DNA of 64,000 bases, taken from contig JADNSB010000006.1 of NCBI GenBank assembly GCA_019695575.1, forward strand, positions 62,001 to 126,000. Direction: 5' to 3'. The notes under the pieces are model-generated. The model had not been told where the DNA came from. It was given only the letters and a program-made list of their open reading frames with translations, and did not search any database. The position numbers and the translations under genes are program-made. The DNA comes from Angomonas ambiguus. Taxonomy: Eukaryota > Euglenozoa > Kinetoplastea > Trypanosomatida > Trypanosomatidae. Of the stretch, positions 47,401 through 55,988 are shown in pieces. Position 1 is the first letter of the stretch. Each line of letters starts with the position of its first letter.

Positions 47401-49771
47401 TGGGGCTCCCATCATAAATGTAGAAGGCGCCGTGTATCCAGTGAAAGTATACCACCTTGAAGATGTCGCCCTCGATCGACTACCCGCCCCGGATAGTAAC
47501 AGTATGTTTTCCTTCCCCAGAGGGGTGGAGGCGCTGACAACGGCACCGAACAGTTTTATGTTTGATGTGATTGAACGTCAGAATAAGAAGAATCCCTACC
47601 AAAGGGGTCGTCAGAATCAGTTTCAGACAGTGCCAAAGACCGATTACAACCTCATCGCCTATCTCATCTACCGAAGTGTGGTCTTTGATATGCAGGGGGA
47701 GGTACAAGGAAAATCGATACTGGTATTTCTCCCTGGCTGGAAGGAGCTGGTTGCGGCGAAGCGAGCACTGGAGCAGGCAGAGTCACAGAATACGTTTGGG
47801 GTCTTTCTGAATGGAAAGCCGTTGCACTTCTCCATCATCTTGCTACACTCCACTGTCGACGCCGCGAAGCAGAGGGAGTGTTTCAGCCCCGCTCCCCCCG
47901 GCAAGGTCAAGGTGGTGTTGGCCACCAACATTGCAGAAAGCGGCATCACCATCGACGACGCCGCGGTGGTGATTGACACTGGACTCATTAAGCAAACTTC
48001 TTGGAGTAACGTTGACCGGAGTAAAGGTCCAGCAGGGGAAGGACGTGAGACCTACGGGCACTTCTCCACTCAGCTCTCTCTCCAGTACGCCAGTAAAGCG
48101 AACTGTACGCAACGAAAGGGTCGTGCAGGCCGAACACAGGGGGGAGTATGCTACCGCCTCTTCACACGAGCTACCTGGGAAGAGATGCCGGAGTTTCAGC
48201 GAGCGGAAATACACCGAGTACCACTCACCCAAGTGTTACTCAAACTTCTTTCCCTGGGTTACACTTCGCCCCGAGAGACGCTACTGACCTTTGTAGAGCC
48301 TCCCTCCACCACCAACGTGGACGTTTCCCTACAGTTGTTAAAGCACCTCGGCGGTATCGATGCAGAGGAGCGGCTGACGACGCTGGGCCTCTATCTTAGT
48401 CAACTCCCATGCGACCCTCGTATTGGGAAAATGATTATGATTGGGGCACTGCTCAAGTGTCTCGACTCGGTGCTCACAGTTGCGGCGACCGCGGATCTAA
48501 ACCCGTTTATTATGCAAAGAGAGAGGGCGGCAGAGGTTCGAAAGAAACGGTACTTCTTCTCCCGGGGATCTCAGAGTGATCACATCTCTTATCTCAATGC
48601 GTATAACGCGTTCTGCGCTAATATGGAAAGTTACGAATTTGCCTCCTTCAACCTGTTGCACTATAATAATTTACAGCTCATATCGAAATATAAGTGGCAG
48701 TATCGGGACATTCTTTTGCAGTCTGGGTTGATTGGATTGCAAGAGCTAAGAACCGTCGCTCCACTTTTCCAGGCGAATGGACCTACGGGTGCTTCCGCGG
48801 CTGGAGGAGGTCCCTCCAACGTGGCCGAAGACGACAATGTTTTCTCTCCAACTTCTTTCGGGAGCGATAATAACTTTGAAGAGCTAGAAGGCGAGAGTCT
48901 GCTGAGGCGCGATGGGCTGCACTGCAGTGCCTACCAGGGTTCCCTCTGTGTGGACACCAGTATCCTCTCCCAGGAGAGTTTGGATGTATCGCTGGTGAAG
49001 GCGTGTGTGTGTGCGTCGCTCTTCCCTCATGTCGCCGTCCTCGACCCTACACCGATCCACGGCAGGGTCAAAAGGACGCGCAAAATACGACTAAGAACGA
49101 AAACACATAACAGTATCACGCCCAGTTCGGAGAGCGCCTGCCGCAGGGTAGGTGGGCCCTCTGACCAGGAAACCCCACAACAAGCCAAGCAGTCGTATAT
49201 AAAAGAGCTGACCGGTAACAAGACGGGGGCGGAGACGACGAGTCCGGCGATGTTTTATGTCTTTCAGGACATCTTCACGCTGAACGAAGTCAAACGTTCC
49301 TTTCTGACCAACGTCTCTTCCATTTCCATCTGGGCTCTGCTCCTGTTTGGGGCTGGAGAGGCACAGATTGAGTATCACGATCTCTTTTCGCTCTGCTGTA
49401 TCGACCGTTGGTTGTATTTTAGAATTCCCCCCACCACCTACCAAGCCATCTCAAACCTCAGAAGCTGTCTGCACAACTGTATGTGGAGGAAGTACCGTTA
49501 CCCCTCCGATGTGGCGAATAACGAAGCCTTGGCCGGTATACAGCAGTTCTGTAAACAAGTACTTCAGTCCCCTTCGATTGCCACTGGAGGGGATAAAGAA
49601 GAAGAGGAGGCCCAGCAACGGCTGCATCGGCTGGTTGACTCAGGTTCTATAGTGCCGCCTCTCATGCATATGAGAAGAGTGCCCAGTGGGTTAAAGGAAG
49701 AGGGCAAATTGAGCTCTGAAAACAATTCTTTTGACGACGACGATGATGACGACGATGACGAGATGTTTTAA
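44474..49771 (+). CDS. REH2-like DExH/RHA RNA helicase with dsRBD-like regions
   Basis: The protein has 1765 residues. The N terminus (MRIGNFRFSFSPNFTTSS) looks like a mitochondrial presequence. An Asn-rich tract lies near residues 170-200. Two or three dsRBD-like segments follow (about 349-430, 535-590 and 620-695; the last with YYCVIKMNGVECEGMGVNRFEAERAA). The helicase core has motif I GTTGCGKTTQ (about 831), motif Ia SQPRRLST, motif II DEVH (about 931), motif III SAT, motif V TNIAESGITI and motif VI QRKGRAGRTQ. HA2 and OB-type C-terminal regions follow, then an Asp run. dsRBDs fused to a DExH core with a mitochondrial signal match kinetoplastid REH2, the RNA editing helicase. Orthology rather than a related mitochondrial DExH protein is probable but not proven. 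Confidence 0.88.
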   Translation: MRIGNFRFSFSPNFTTSSSPPYPLLRPHGVQRCCITTSLPQGKFTFSSPSSKGSASITTTTPLTLSARYCASGPRPLTLPNSSTPAPGLTPSAKGADEDNTFQPTTETEKKRKKIVRKRLVKRFKKKENSIHSKKRDHTVEPSPSTHSNSKETMYTNNPYAFQAYKEKNNNNNNTINNNNNNNNMNPNTGMDYAFGNFAYPNNYYNNHNNNPNTGGMGTVSGAWVRGGPEGNTRGKGFANPKQYPAFFYDNRSSPPRQNPSHGGGGYPFTNHPQSSPAMDQHGSPLSYASSRKGERGGAGTGASASASAGSHPTSTPSSSSRRSLTVSMDSKKFTPFTDERFETVNFSDVEKNAQHRVNDVLQRCHPLPLPSPSVGSVRKSLLKRAEMKFSFTSPDGKSHSLLAVGQSTKAKTALALCYMHAARLIDHYSLQDYASRPVPVPLHESTLGEETSLEPPNPNDFPDYSRFVEACQVYLRQNNNNELLLLEQHIIPPSENSLVNETAEEIYRRRRTRGQSPDRRCLLKLENEIRGVGKEMMVNRVRSKVHVATLSLDEATKLRAVGISSTSKDAKQFCAEHALLLLDRLKSRRKGEAGSGGGGRAAIPDETIGASSLKSIANSLTPRYAKLYSFYRFLFDTEEPELHFTKRKDPSDGNSERYYCVIKMNGVECEGMGVNRFEAERAAVEVALSQLELYDERILSLNTFLAKHPSASVDNIPTASLSPTLADQINQFVKDTNQRLEFNSNESDPIGSHSVNITKEDERLLQVVSSDRQNRNLAYAERLREDLHKLHSNEVYLKRFHPRRSTLAMWGVREQLLKYLDDGERVVVVCGTTGCGKTTQVPQYLFDHAIEKGEGDLCNIVVSQPRRLSTFSVAERIAQERLRTVGNEIGYAIRFDSRIGRHINLCTSGVLLKILSSQPSLANVTHLIIDEVHERDVNCDVILALIKGILEKNASIKIILMSATLQSDLFSSYFGGAPIINVEGAVYPVKVYHLEDVALDRLPAPDSNSMFSFPRGVEALTTAPNSFMFDVIERQNKKNPYQRGRQNQFQTVPKTDYNLIAYLIYRSVVFDMQGEVQGKSILVFLPGWKELVAAKRALEQAESQNTFGVFLNGKPLHFSIILLHSTVDAAKQRECFSPAPPGKVKVVLATNIAESGITIDDAAVVIDTGLIKQTSWSNVDRSKGPAGEGRETYGHFSTQLSLQYASKANCTQRKGRAGRTQGGVCYRLFTRATWEEMPEFQRAEIHRVPLTQVLLKLLSLGYTSPRETLLTFVEPPSTTNVDVSLQLLKHLGGIDAEERLTTLGLYLSQLPCDPRIGKMIMIGALLKCLDSVLTVAATADLNPFIMQRERAAEVRKKRYFFSRGSQSDHISYLNAYNAFCANMESYEFASFNLLHYNNLQLISKYKWQYRDILLQSGLIGLQELRTVAPLFQANGPTGASAAGGGPSNVAEDDNVFSPTSFGSDNNFEELEGESLLRRDGLHCSAYQGSLCVDTSILSQESLDVSLVKACVCASLFPHVAVLDPTPIHGRVKRTRKIRLRTKTHNSITPSSESACRRVGGPSDQETPQQAKQSYIKELTGNKTGAETTSPAMFYVFQDIFTLNEVKRSFLTNVSSISIWALLLFGAGEAQIEYHDLFSLCCIDRWLYFRIPPTTYQAISNLRSCLHNCMWRKYRYPSDVANNEALAGIQQFCKQVLQSPSIATGGDKEEEEAQQRLHRLVDSGSIVPPLMHMRRVPSGLKEEGKLSSENNSFDDDDDDDDDEMF

Positions 49772-50066
49772 AAACTACAAAAAAAGAAGAAAATATAGAA
49801 ATAGAAAACTCAGAAGAGTACTTTTTTTAAAAAAAAAAACTCTCTGTAAAATGAAGTCTTCATCACCTAGCTTTTTTTTTCTTTTCACATTTTTAACAAA
49901 ACGGAAATAATAAACCTTTAATTCTTCATTGATGTGTTTACTACTACTACTACTACTACTACTACTGTTCTACGTCGCATTCTCTGTTTTGGGGGATTTA
50001 TCCTCTCCTATTTGATTCTTTTCTCTCGCTTTTGCCTCTGTTTCTAATTTAATTTTGTAGTAAGTA
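49772..50066 (+). promoter_or_regulatory. Intergenic region with ACT repeat and acceptor
   Basis: An ACT trinucleotide repeat lies at about 49939-49965. A long pyrimidine-rich tract at about 50003-50045 is followed by TTTTGTAG, with the AG at 50059-50060, 6 bases before the ATG. Confidence 0.5.
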
Positions 50067-51677
50067 ATGTCCAGCTCCCCTTATGTTAGCCCCACCGCCC
50101 ACTGCGACTTGTTATACTTTTTACTGGGTGTCCCAAATCCTTTTGCGTTTCTAGAAACCGCTGAACTACTACAAGACGATCGTGCCGGTCGCCCTGAGGA
50201 GTCGAGTTCGTTTATTCCAGTGTTGTTGGGTCGTTACCACAATCCAAGCCCCTCCCCCCTCTACGATAGATTACGGTATGAAGTACCACCTCCCGCCTTC
50301 CTCCAGGAGCCTCCGTCCGGCGACCGTCCTCGGGTGACCGCCGTTCCCTTTCAGCTCCATGAACTGTTCCCCACCCTCGCCCAAAAAAGACAACAGCTGG
50401 CGGAAAAGAAGAGGGCGCATCCCAACTCTCAGCGTCCTTCCGACACAAGAGAGGAGGAAAGATCTTCGGTGCTTTCTCTGGTGTCCAAGCGATTCAGAAA
50501 GGACTACCTCGACACCGCAGAAGAGGCGGAAGAGGAGACGGCGAAAGAGGAACTCGCCTCCATAGATACCGACCAGAAAGAGGAAGCCGAAACCGAAAGT
50601 ATGCCCCCCCTTTCATCGACCAGTATTTCTGTGCCACTCGAGCAACTGCCTTCAGAGATTGTCCACCCCCCGTTCCTAGTGCGAGACTGCTTACAGTCGT
50701 TAGTTATTCTACTTCAACAAGCGGGAAGAAGCCCTGCAGCGGCCTTCTACCTCGACACCCCTACCACCCCACCAGGTGGGCCAGCGAGAAGCGATCCACA
50801 AAAGCGTCAAAGTTTTGACGATTTGATTCAAGAACTCGAAAAGGAAAAGAACATTTTTCACTTTTCTTTCGGGACTCTTCCGCGTTGTGTGATGGCAGCC
50901 GACCCGGACCCCAGTACACCAACCCCCTTCTGGTTCTCCCTGGACCGTCATCACGGGACTCCAGCCCCTCGCTCCAGTGACCCTACCGGCTCACATGGTA
51001 AGGAGATCACGGTGCGGTGCAGCACTCCCCTCAAACTCACCTTTCTCGGACCCCAACACGGCGCTTCCCCTCTAGAACGTTTTGCCTACTACGGGGTACA
51101 GTCACCCTCTGACCCTGCTGCCATCGCTAGCTCGACCCTTTACACCGATGCCAACTCCTTTCTTACGGCGGCCGTCTTTACCCCACTGTTTTGTCGCACT
51201 ATCACCGTCACTGATGAGGAGGGAAAAGAGACCCACTGGGAAAAGGTATTCGATATAGCAACCCCGTCCGCCCCCTCCGGCGAGACCCACCCCCCTCGCC
51301 TCGTTGTCAGTGAAGCATTTCGGGAAAAAAATCACGACTTTTTCCTTAAACGTTCGTTTCTTCTCTTGGCGTATTGCTCTCACTTTAGCTACCTCCATTA
51401 TATCGGGAACGTCATTCAGGAGAAGCGACCAAGCCTCCGGTCAGGGACGACACTCTCTCTTTCCAGTGGTCTGCATTCGACAACGTTTAACGGGAAGTGG
51501 GCGTCGGTATTGTATCTCTCTCCAAAGAAGTGTTCTTCCGTAGAAGAGCTTCTCACTTCCTTTGAAGCGGATGGGGGCATTAAAATACAAGTGGAAAAGT
51601 GTGATAGCATTATGGAATGGGAAGAAAAGGCGAAAGCGAGAAAAGGAACTATCACAGATCTCTTAGACAGCCTTTGA
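50067..51677 (+). CDS. Hypothetical protein, unknown fold
   Basis: The protein has 536 residues. The N-terminal 110 residues (with CDLLYFLLGVPNPFAFLE and FQLHELFPTLAQKR) look folded. A charged, Glu-rich linker covers about 111-180. The C-terminal 350 residues are rich in beta-type hydrophobic stretches, for example NIFHFSFGTLPRCVMA, PLKLTFLGPQH, FLLLAYCSHFSYLHYIGNVI and WASVLYLSPKK. No motif of a known enzyme, signal peptide or membrane helix is clear. Good coding length, neighbouring splice signals and normal composition support a real gene. No function is proposed. Confidence 0.72.
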   Translation: MSSSPYVSPTAHCDLLYFLLGVPNPFAFLETAELLQDDRAGRPEESSSFIPVLLGRYHNPSPSPLYDRLRYEVPPPAFLQEPPSGDRPRVTAVPFQLHELFPTLAQKRQQLAEKKRAHPNSQRPSDTREEERSSVLSLVSKRFRKDYLDTAEEAEEETAKEELASIDTDQKEEAETESMPPLSSTSISVPLEQLPSEIVHPPFLVRDCLQSLVILLQQAGRSPAAAFYLDTPTTPPGGPARSDPQKRQSFDDLIQELEKEKNIFHFSFGTLPRCVMAADPDPSTPTPFWFSLDRHHGTPAPRSSDPTGSHGKEITVRCSTPLKLTFLGPQHGASPLERFAYYGVQSPSDPAAIASSTLYTDANSFLTAAVFTPLFCRTITVTDEEGKETHWEKVFDIATPSAPSGETHPPRLVVSEAFREKNHDFFLKRSFLLLAYCSHFSYLHYIGNVIQEKRPSLRSGTTLSLSSGLHSTTFNGKWASVLYLSPKKCSSVEELLTSFEADGGIKIQVEKCDSIMEWEEKAKARKGTITDLLDSL

Positions 51678-51864
51678 GGATTGTTGATGTCACTGTTGTC
51701 ACCTCTTATTCTTTTTTTTTTTCTTTTTTGCATCCCTATATTGTTGTTTTAGCCCCAGACTTTCTGCTGAACCAAACTTTTCTTATCTTTCCCGTCTCTT
51801 TTGTGCATCCCCTTCCCTTCTATAAAAGAATAGAAGAAAAGGTAGTTTTTCATTATTCAGCAAT
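51678..51864 (+). promoter_or_regulatory. Short intergenic region with pyrimidine tract
   Basis: A T-rich tract at about 51705-51730 and further pyrimidine blocks to 51815 precede AG dinucleotides near 51843 and at 51859-51860. The latter is only 4 bases before the ATG at 51865. Confidence 0.4.
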
Positions 51865-52872
51865 ATGTACCGCGACCCTTTCGTTCTCTCTCTCATTGTG
51901 TTAGGGCTACTACTAACCAATACCGTCACCGCGGACGATGAAAACTACTGTCCCGTTCTGTCTCAACTTTCCTCTCAGATGAACACTGAGGTGTTTGATG
52001 ATCGATATTCTTATGGAGACCAATACTTCTGTAACGCCGAGGGATCCCCGGCACGGTGGAAGTGCCAATGTGGGTGGTTGATGACCTGTAAGAAAAAGAT
52101 GTCCCCTTGGGGAACGAATATTGGGGTGTGTGGGTGTTGCTCCACGTGGTTGATAGTGGTGTTGTGTATTTATGGTGTCTTCTTGCTGGGTATTATTGCC
52201 GCCGCCGTCTACTTTCTGTTCCGTGGCCGATGGTTCCTCGACGGGCATCCAGAGCCCGTCAAGATGCTCATTCCCAAACGAGGCCCGGTGCTGTGTGCGC
52301 CAGCGAATGCCAACGTCCCTAACAACCTCTTCCGCGGCTACCGCTCCAACATGTTCGTCAATGGACAGATGCAACGATTCCGCGGAGGGGAGAGTGAGGA
52401 GGTGGGGGAGATTGCTCGACTGAATGCTGGACTGACGCCCACCCCTAGTCCCACCCACCAGCGGTCGCGCAGTTTTGTATTTATGCGAACCCCTCAATCC
52501 CGCTCAAAGGCCCCCGCCGCCTCACCCAGTAAGAACGCTCCGTCAGACCCCAGCTCCCCTCCCCGAGGGTTCGGTAAACGGATCTCGACCACCGCCCCTA
52601 CCCCGACCGCGGATGCCGTCAGCCCTCCAGCGCAGTCCCCTTCCTCCCGTCGAACACGAGGCACCTCCCAACAGCAGCAACGGCAGGAGGAAAGTAGTGG
52701 GGACAGGAGCAACACCACCGCTGCTTCCCCCTTCTCTGGTAATCGAGCTCCCTCTGGTATGCGGCGTCTGAGTGACGCAGAGGGTAATGAGGTAGAGTCT
52801 CCCTCCGCCAATACTAGTCGTCGAGCCCCCAGCTCCCATGGGCCCCAAAGAGGAAACAACCGAGAACTCTGA
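51865..52872 (+). CDS. Cys-rich type I membrane protein
   Basis: The protein has 335 residues. A signal peptide (residues 1 to about 23, LSLIVLGLLLTNTVTA) is followed by a short ectodomain of about 70 residues with eight cysteines (YCPV, FCNA, KCQCGW, TCKKK, VCGCC), probably disulphide-bonded. A transmembrane helix (about 95-118, WLIVVLCIYGVFLLGIIAAAVYF) and a basic stop-transfer region come next. The remaining 210 residues form a Ser/Pro/Arg-rich cytoplasmic tail with many possible phosphorylation sites. The layout resembles a small receptor or a membrane adaptor. I do not recognise the family. The ectodomain CxC and CGCC spacing is a useful search handle. Confidence 0.75.
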   Translation: MYRDPFVLSLIVLGLLLTNTVTADDENYCPVLSQLSSQMNTEVFDDRYSYGDQYFCNAEGSPARWKCQCGWLMTCKKKMSPWGTNIGVCGCCSTWLIVVLCIYGVFLLGIIAAAVYFLFRGRWFLDGHPEPVKMLIPKRGPVLCAPANANVPNNLFRGYRSNMFVNGQMQRFRGGESEEVGEIARLNAGLTPTPSPTHQRSRSFVFMRTPQSRSKAPAASPSKNAPSDPSSPPRGFGKRISTTAPTPTADAVSPPAQSPSSRRTRGTSQQQQRQEESSGDRSNTTAASPFSGNRAPSGMRRLSDAEGNEVESPSANTSRRAPSSHGPQRGNNREL

Positions 52873-53387
52873 AATCGATTTTAAATCAAACCAATAAATA
52901 AACAAAAAAAAAATTAGGCGTGCTTGCGTATGTGTTTAAAGCTGTGATATGTATGTATATATAACCACTGATTCAGTGATAAAGCATAATTACAATTAAA
53001 AAAAAAAAAACTGCACAAGAAGATTTTATCGGCAGTATTCGTTGTTCCTTTAGTTGATTATTTTTCCTCTTGTTTATATTATATATACATAAATACACTG
53101 TTAACGTATGTGGCTGTTAAAATACTTGCGAAAAAATAATTTTCATTCTCTGTAAAGACAAAGTGGTATGCGATATGCGTTTTTTCCTTCCTTCTTTCTC
53201 TTGTTTTTAATATAGGTAAATAAGCTAAAGCACTGAAAGAAGATAAAAAAGTTGATTTTTTATTTCATTTTGACTTAAAAATTAAAAAAGAAAAACTCCC
53301 GTAAACTTTTTCTTTACCTTTTCTCTCCTTTTTTTTTTCTGTTTCTTTTGTATTGTTATTACTGTTGTGATTTATCGGAGGACCGTG
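52873..53387 (+). promoter_or_regulatory. AT-rich intergenic region
   Basis: A and T runs, a small inverted repeat (CACTGA-TTCAGTG near 52966-52978), and a pyrimidine tract at about 53308-53350. Candidate AG lies at 53379-53380, 7 bases before the ATG at 53388. No gene was seen. Confidence 0.35.
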
Positions 53388-55196
53388 ATGCCCACCCCCA
53401 CCAACTCTGTCATCAATCGTGCCGAGGAACAGGCGGACTACTTCGCCAACCTCGTCGTCGAGAATGAGTCTCTCCGGATGGAGGTGGAGAGTCTGACGGC
53501 TAAGCTCAATAGTAGTGGTGTCCTGCAGCTTCACGAGCTTCGCGAGGAGAACGAACGATTAACGTTGGAGCTTCACGAAGCACGAGTGCAACTGGAAGAG
53601 AAGAAAATTCAATTAGAGCAATTCGAAAACTCCACTGGACGTTTCAACGACATTAATGAGTCCTTGAAACAGCTGCTTCAGCAGGTACAAGATCAGAGAA
53701 AAGAGGAGCAAAAAGAACTGACCGAGGTGAAATACACTCTTAATGAAAGGGAAAGTCGTATTGCCGCGTTGATGGAAGATATTCAACACTTAAAGGCGGC
53801 AAACGAGTCCACAGAGGAGAAGGACTCGCTTCGTGAAACCATAGAGTCGCTCCGGTCTGAGCTGCAGACCAAGGAGCAACAGTGGGCAGACGCGCAAGCG
53901 GAGATTCTCAAACTTCAAGACGAAATCAAAGAAAGGGATCAGCAATTGTTGCAACTAAAGGAAGAAGCAGCGGAAAGGAGCAGGGTAAAAAACAGGGAAG
54001 TGGGCTCCAAGGAGGAGAGTCATGCCGAAGAGAAGAAAGCGCTCCTGCAGGAGGTGGAGCAGCTCCGAGAAGAAGGCGTGCAGGCGCAGAAGCAGTTGAT
54101 GGAAAAGGAGGAAAAAAATAAGTTGCTTCAATCGCAGCTCTCCGTGTTACAAGAGCAACTTCAACAACAACAGAGGGAGAGGAAGGAGTCGGTACGGAAG
54201 GAGACGATGGCGGCGGTGGGTAGTGCGGCGAGCAGCCCTGACCCCCTCAGCGATACCGACAAGATGAAGGAGCTGGTGGAGGCCAAAGTGCAGAAAATAT
54301 GTGCCGACAAGGATAAACGGATGGAGAAGTTGGTCAACGATAACGCCACTCTCCTCTCCCGAATGGCCCTGATGCAGCAAGAGTCCGACGAGCTCCTTAA
54401 AAAGTATGGTCTAGGGAAGGATAAGAAGGCACAGTCCCCGCCCGCCCCTCCAATAGGGGCTGCCGCTGGCCCAGTCCGGCCTACCGTCACCCCACCGCCC
54501 CCAGTGAACTCGACTGGTACCCCTCCTGAGGTAGCAGCGCAGCTGGGGGACCTGGCCAGTAAGAGGGAGGCCGCCAAGAGCACCATGCAGAAGCGCGTTG
54601 CTGACTTTTTAATGAAAACCTCTGCGGGAGCACAGAGCGGCGGCCCCGGAGGGGCGCGAATGATTGATTTAAAAGAGCTGGAAATGTTACTGCAGGATAT
54701 GCTCGACTACCAGGAGGATATTGAACAAAACTCCCGTACGCAGCTGTTGATCCGTGAGATGCGCTTCGAGGATGAATCCAAAGCCCTTCTCCGCCGTGCG
54801 ATGAACGCAGAGGGGGAGAGAGACGCTTTAATGCGAAACATTTCCAAAGAAGCCTTAAAGGCGGTACAGGCCAACAAGCCTTTAGCGTCTTCCCCCGACC
54901 GCACCTCCCCAAGCCGCGCCGCGCCCACCACCCTCAGTCCACCGAGAGTGCCCGCTACTAAACTGCCTCTTGGTCATGTAGACCCCAGCGCGATGGAGAG
55001 TGCTATCCCACCCCCTCTCTACGGGCACGCCTCCCCACAGCGTGCGACGGACGATGCCGCCGCCGCCTCTGCTGACCCTCCTCATAATGCTAGCAATCGT
55101 CTGGTCAACGTCTCCTGTCCACAGTGCACCTTCCAGCAGCCCTATGGTAACCAAAGGTGCTCCATGTGTGGCACCAAACTGGTCTGGAAACAGTAA
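53388..55196 (+). CDS. Coiled-coil protein with C-terminal CxxC/CxxC zinc finger
   Basis: The protein has 602 residues from the ATG at 53388; upstream in-frame codons include only GTG. Residues about 10-280 form a nearly continuous coiled coil rich in Glu, Gln, Leu and Lys (LQLHELREENERLTLELHEA and similar heptads). A Pro-rich linker follows at about 345-395. A second helical stretch covers about 425-500. The C terminus has CPQCTFQQPYGNQRCSMCG (Cys577, Cys580, Cys591, Cys594), a C-x2-C-x10-C-x2-C finger like RanBP2-type or zinc-ribbon modules that bind RNA or ubiquitin. A tethering or scaffold role is plausible. The precise family is unknown. Confidence 0.78.
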   Translation: MPTPTNSVINRAEEQADYFANLVVENESLRMEVESLTAKLNSSGVLQLHELREENERLTLELHEARVQLEEKKIQLEQFENSTGRFNDINESLKQLLQQVQDQRKEEQKELTEVKYTLNERESRIAALMEDIQHLKAANESTEEKDSLRETIESLRSELQTKEQQWADAQAEILKLQDEIKERDQQLLQLKEEAAERSRVKNREVGSKEESHAEEKKALLQEVEQLREEGVQAQKQLMEKEEKNKLLQSQLSVLQEQLQQQQRERKESVRKETMAAVGSAASSPDPLSDTDKMKELVEAKVQKICADKDKRMEKLVNDNATLLSRMALMQQESDELLKKYGLGKDKKAQSPPAPPIGAAAGPVRPTVTPPPPVNSTGTPPEVAAQLGDLASKREAAKSTMQKRVADFLMKTSAGAQSGGPGGARMIDLKELEMLLQDMLDYQEDIEQNSRTQLLIREMRFEDESKALLRRAMNAEGERDALMRNISKEALKAVQANKPLASSPDRTSPSRAAPTTLSPPRVPATKLPLGHVDPSAMESAIPPPLYGHASPQRATDDAAAASADPPHNASNRLVNVSCPQCTFQQPYGNQRCSMCGTKLVWKQ

Positions 55197-55553
55197 GAAT
55201 ACCCTACACTCATGGAGGTTTAAAAATAAAATAAAAAAAAGGTGAACTTTTTTTTTTTGAGAGCAAAACACACACACAAAAAAAAAAGAAAAAACAGAAA
55301 GTATACTGCAATGCTGTATTCATACACTTCTTTTTTCCCCCTTTTTAAAACTACTGTTCTTGTTGCGCCGTCAATACATTCGTACTGTTTGTGTCCTTTA
55401 TTTACTAAACGTCAGAATACGTAGGAAAAAAAATTCAGTTCCCAATAGAAATAAATCGCAACACTCATCATCTTCTTCTTTCTTTTCTCCCGTTTTCTTT
55501 TTCTCATCCATTACAGTATCAAACAAAAGAAAGAAAAAAGAGAATACAAGAAT
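55197..55553 (+). promoter_or_regulatory. Intergenic region with strong acceptor
   Basis: A/T-rich DNA is followed by a pyrimidine tract (about 55463-55510) ending in ATTACAG, with the AG at 55515-55516, 38 bases before the next ATG. Longer frames read through here on both strands are shadows. Confidence 0.5.
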
Positions 55554-55988
55554 ATGGAAATTCCTGACGTCCCTCTCGACCAGTTCATTAAATCTAACCA
55601 GATTGATAAGAAGCTGCGTCGTGGTGGCAATAGAGAAGGAGGTCGCGGCCGCGGTGGTCGTGGAGGCCGAGGAGGACGTGGCCGAGAGGTGGCCAGGGGC
55701 CGTGGTGGTGGTCGCTCCATTCGTCGTGGTGGAGACCGCTTCATTCGCTCCAGCCGCTACGATCGTTATGACCGCTCCGACCGCTTTGACCGCCGTCGGG
55801 AAGGGTCTCGCCGTGGACGAAGCAGTTTTGGAGGATACCGTCGCGCTCGCAAGGACTACGACGGACCTCGTAGGACTGGGGCGAAGGCGTCCACTCGTGT
55901 GAGGGGACGTGGTGCCGTCGACCGTGCAGAGCGCCGCCGCTCTCTCCGCCGTGAGTCGCGCGCCCGCTCCCGCTTCGACCGGGACTAA
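55554..55988 (+). CDS. RGG-rich RNA-binding protein with UAP56-binding-like motif
   Basis: The protein has 144 residues. Residues 1-20 form a separate module: VPLDQFIKSNQ (6-16) closely resembles the UAP56-binding motif (SLDDIIKLN type) found in mRNA-export adaptors such as ALY/REF and UIF. The next 40 residues are RGG/RGR repeats. The remainder is Arg/Tyr/Asp/Ser-rich (RYDRYDRSDRFDRRRE), with no RRM or zinc finger. RGG regions bind RNA and are usual targets of arginine methylation. I infer a role in mRNP packaging or export through the Mex67/Sub2 route; the motif match is by eye. Long overlapping frames on both strands arise from the repeat composition and are not genes. Confidence 0.8.
   Translation: MEIPDVPLDQFIKSNQIDKKLRRGGNREGGRGRGGRGGRGGRGREVARGRGGGRSIRRGGDRFIRSSRYDRYDRSDRFDRRREGSRRGRSSFGGYRRARKDYDGPRRTGAKASTRVRGRGAVDRAERRRSLRRESRARSRFDRD

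Noticed and set aside
55360-55902. Open frame of 180 codons on the + strand overlapping the RGG gene
   Set aside because: It is a different-frame shadow that crosses the splice acceptor tract; the RGG frame has the acceptor and a clean ATG.
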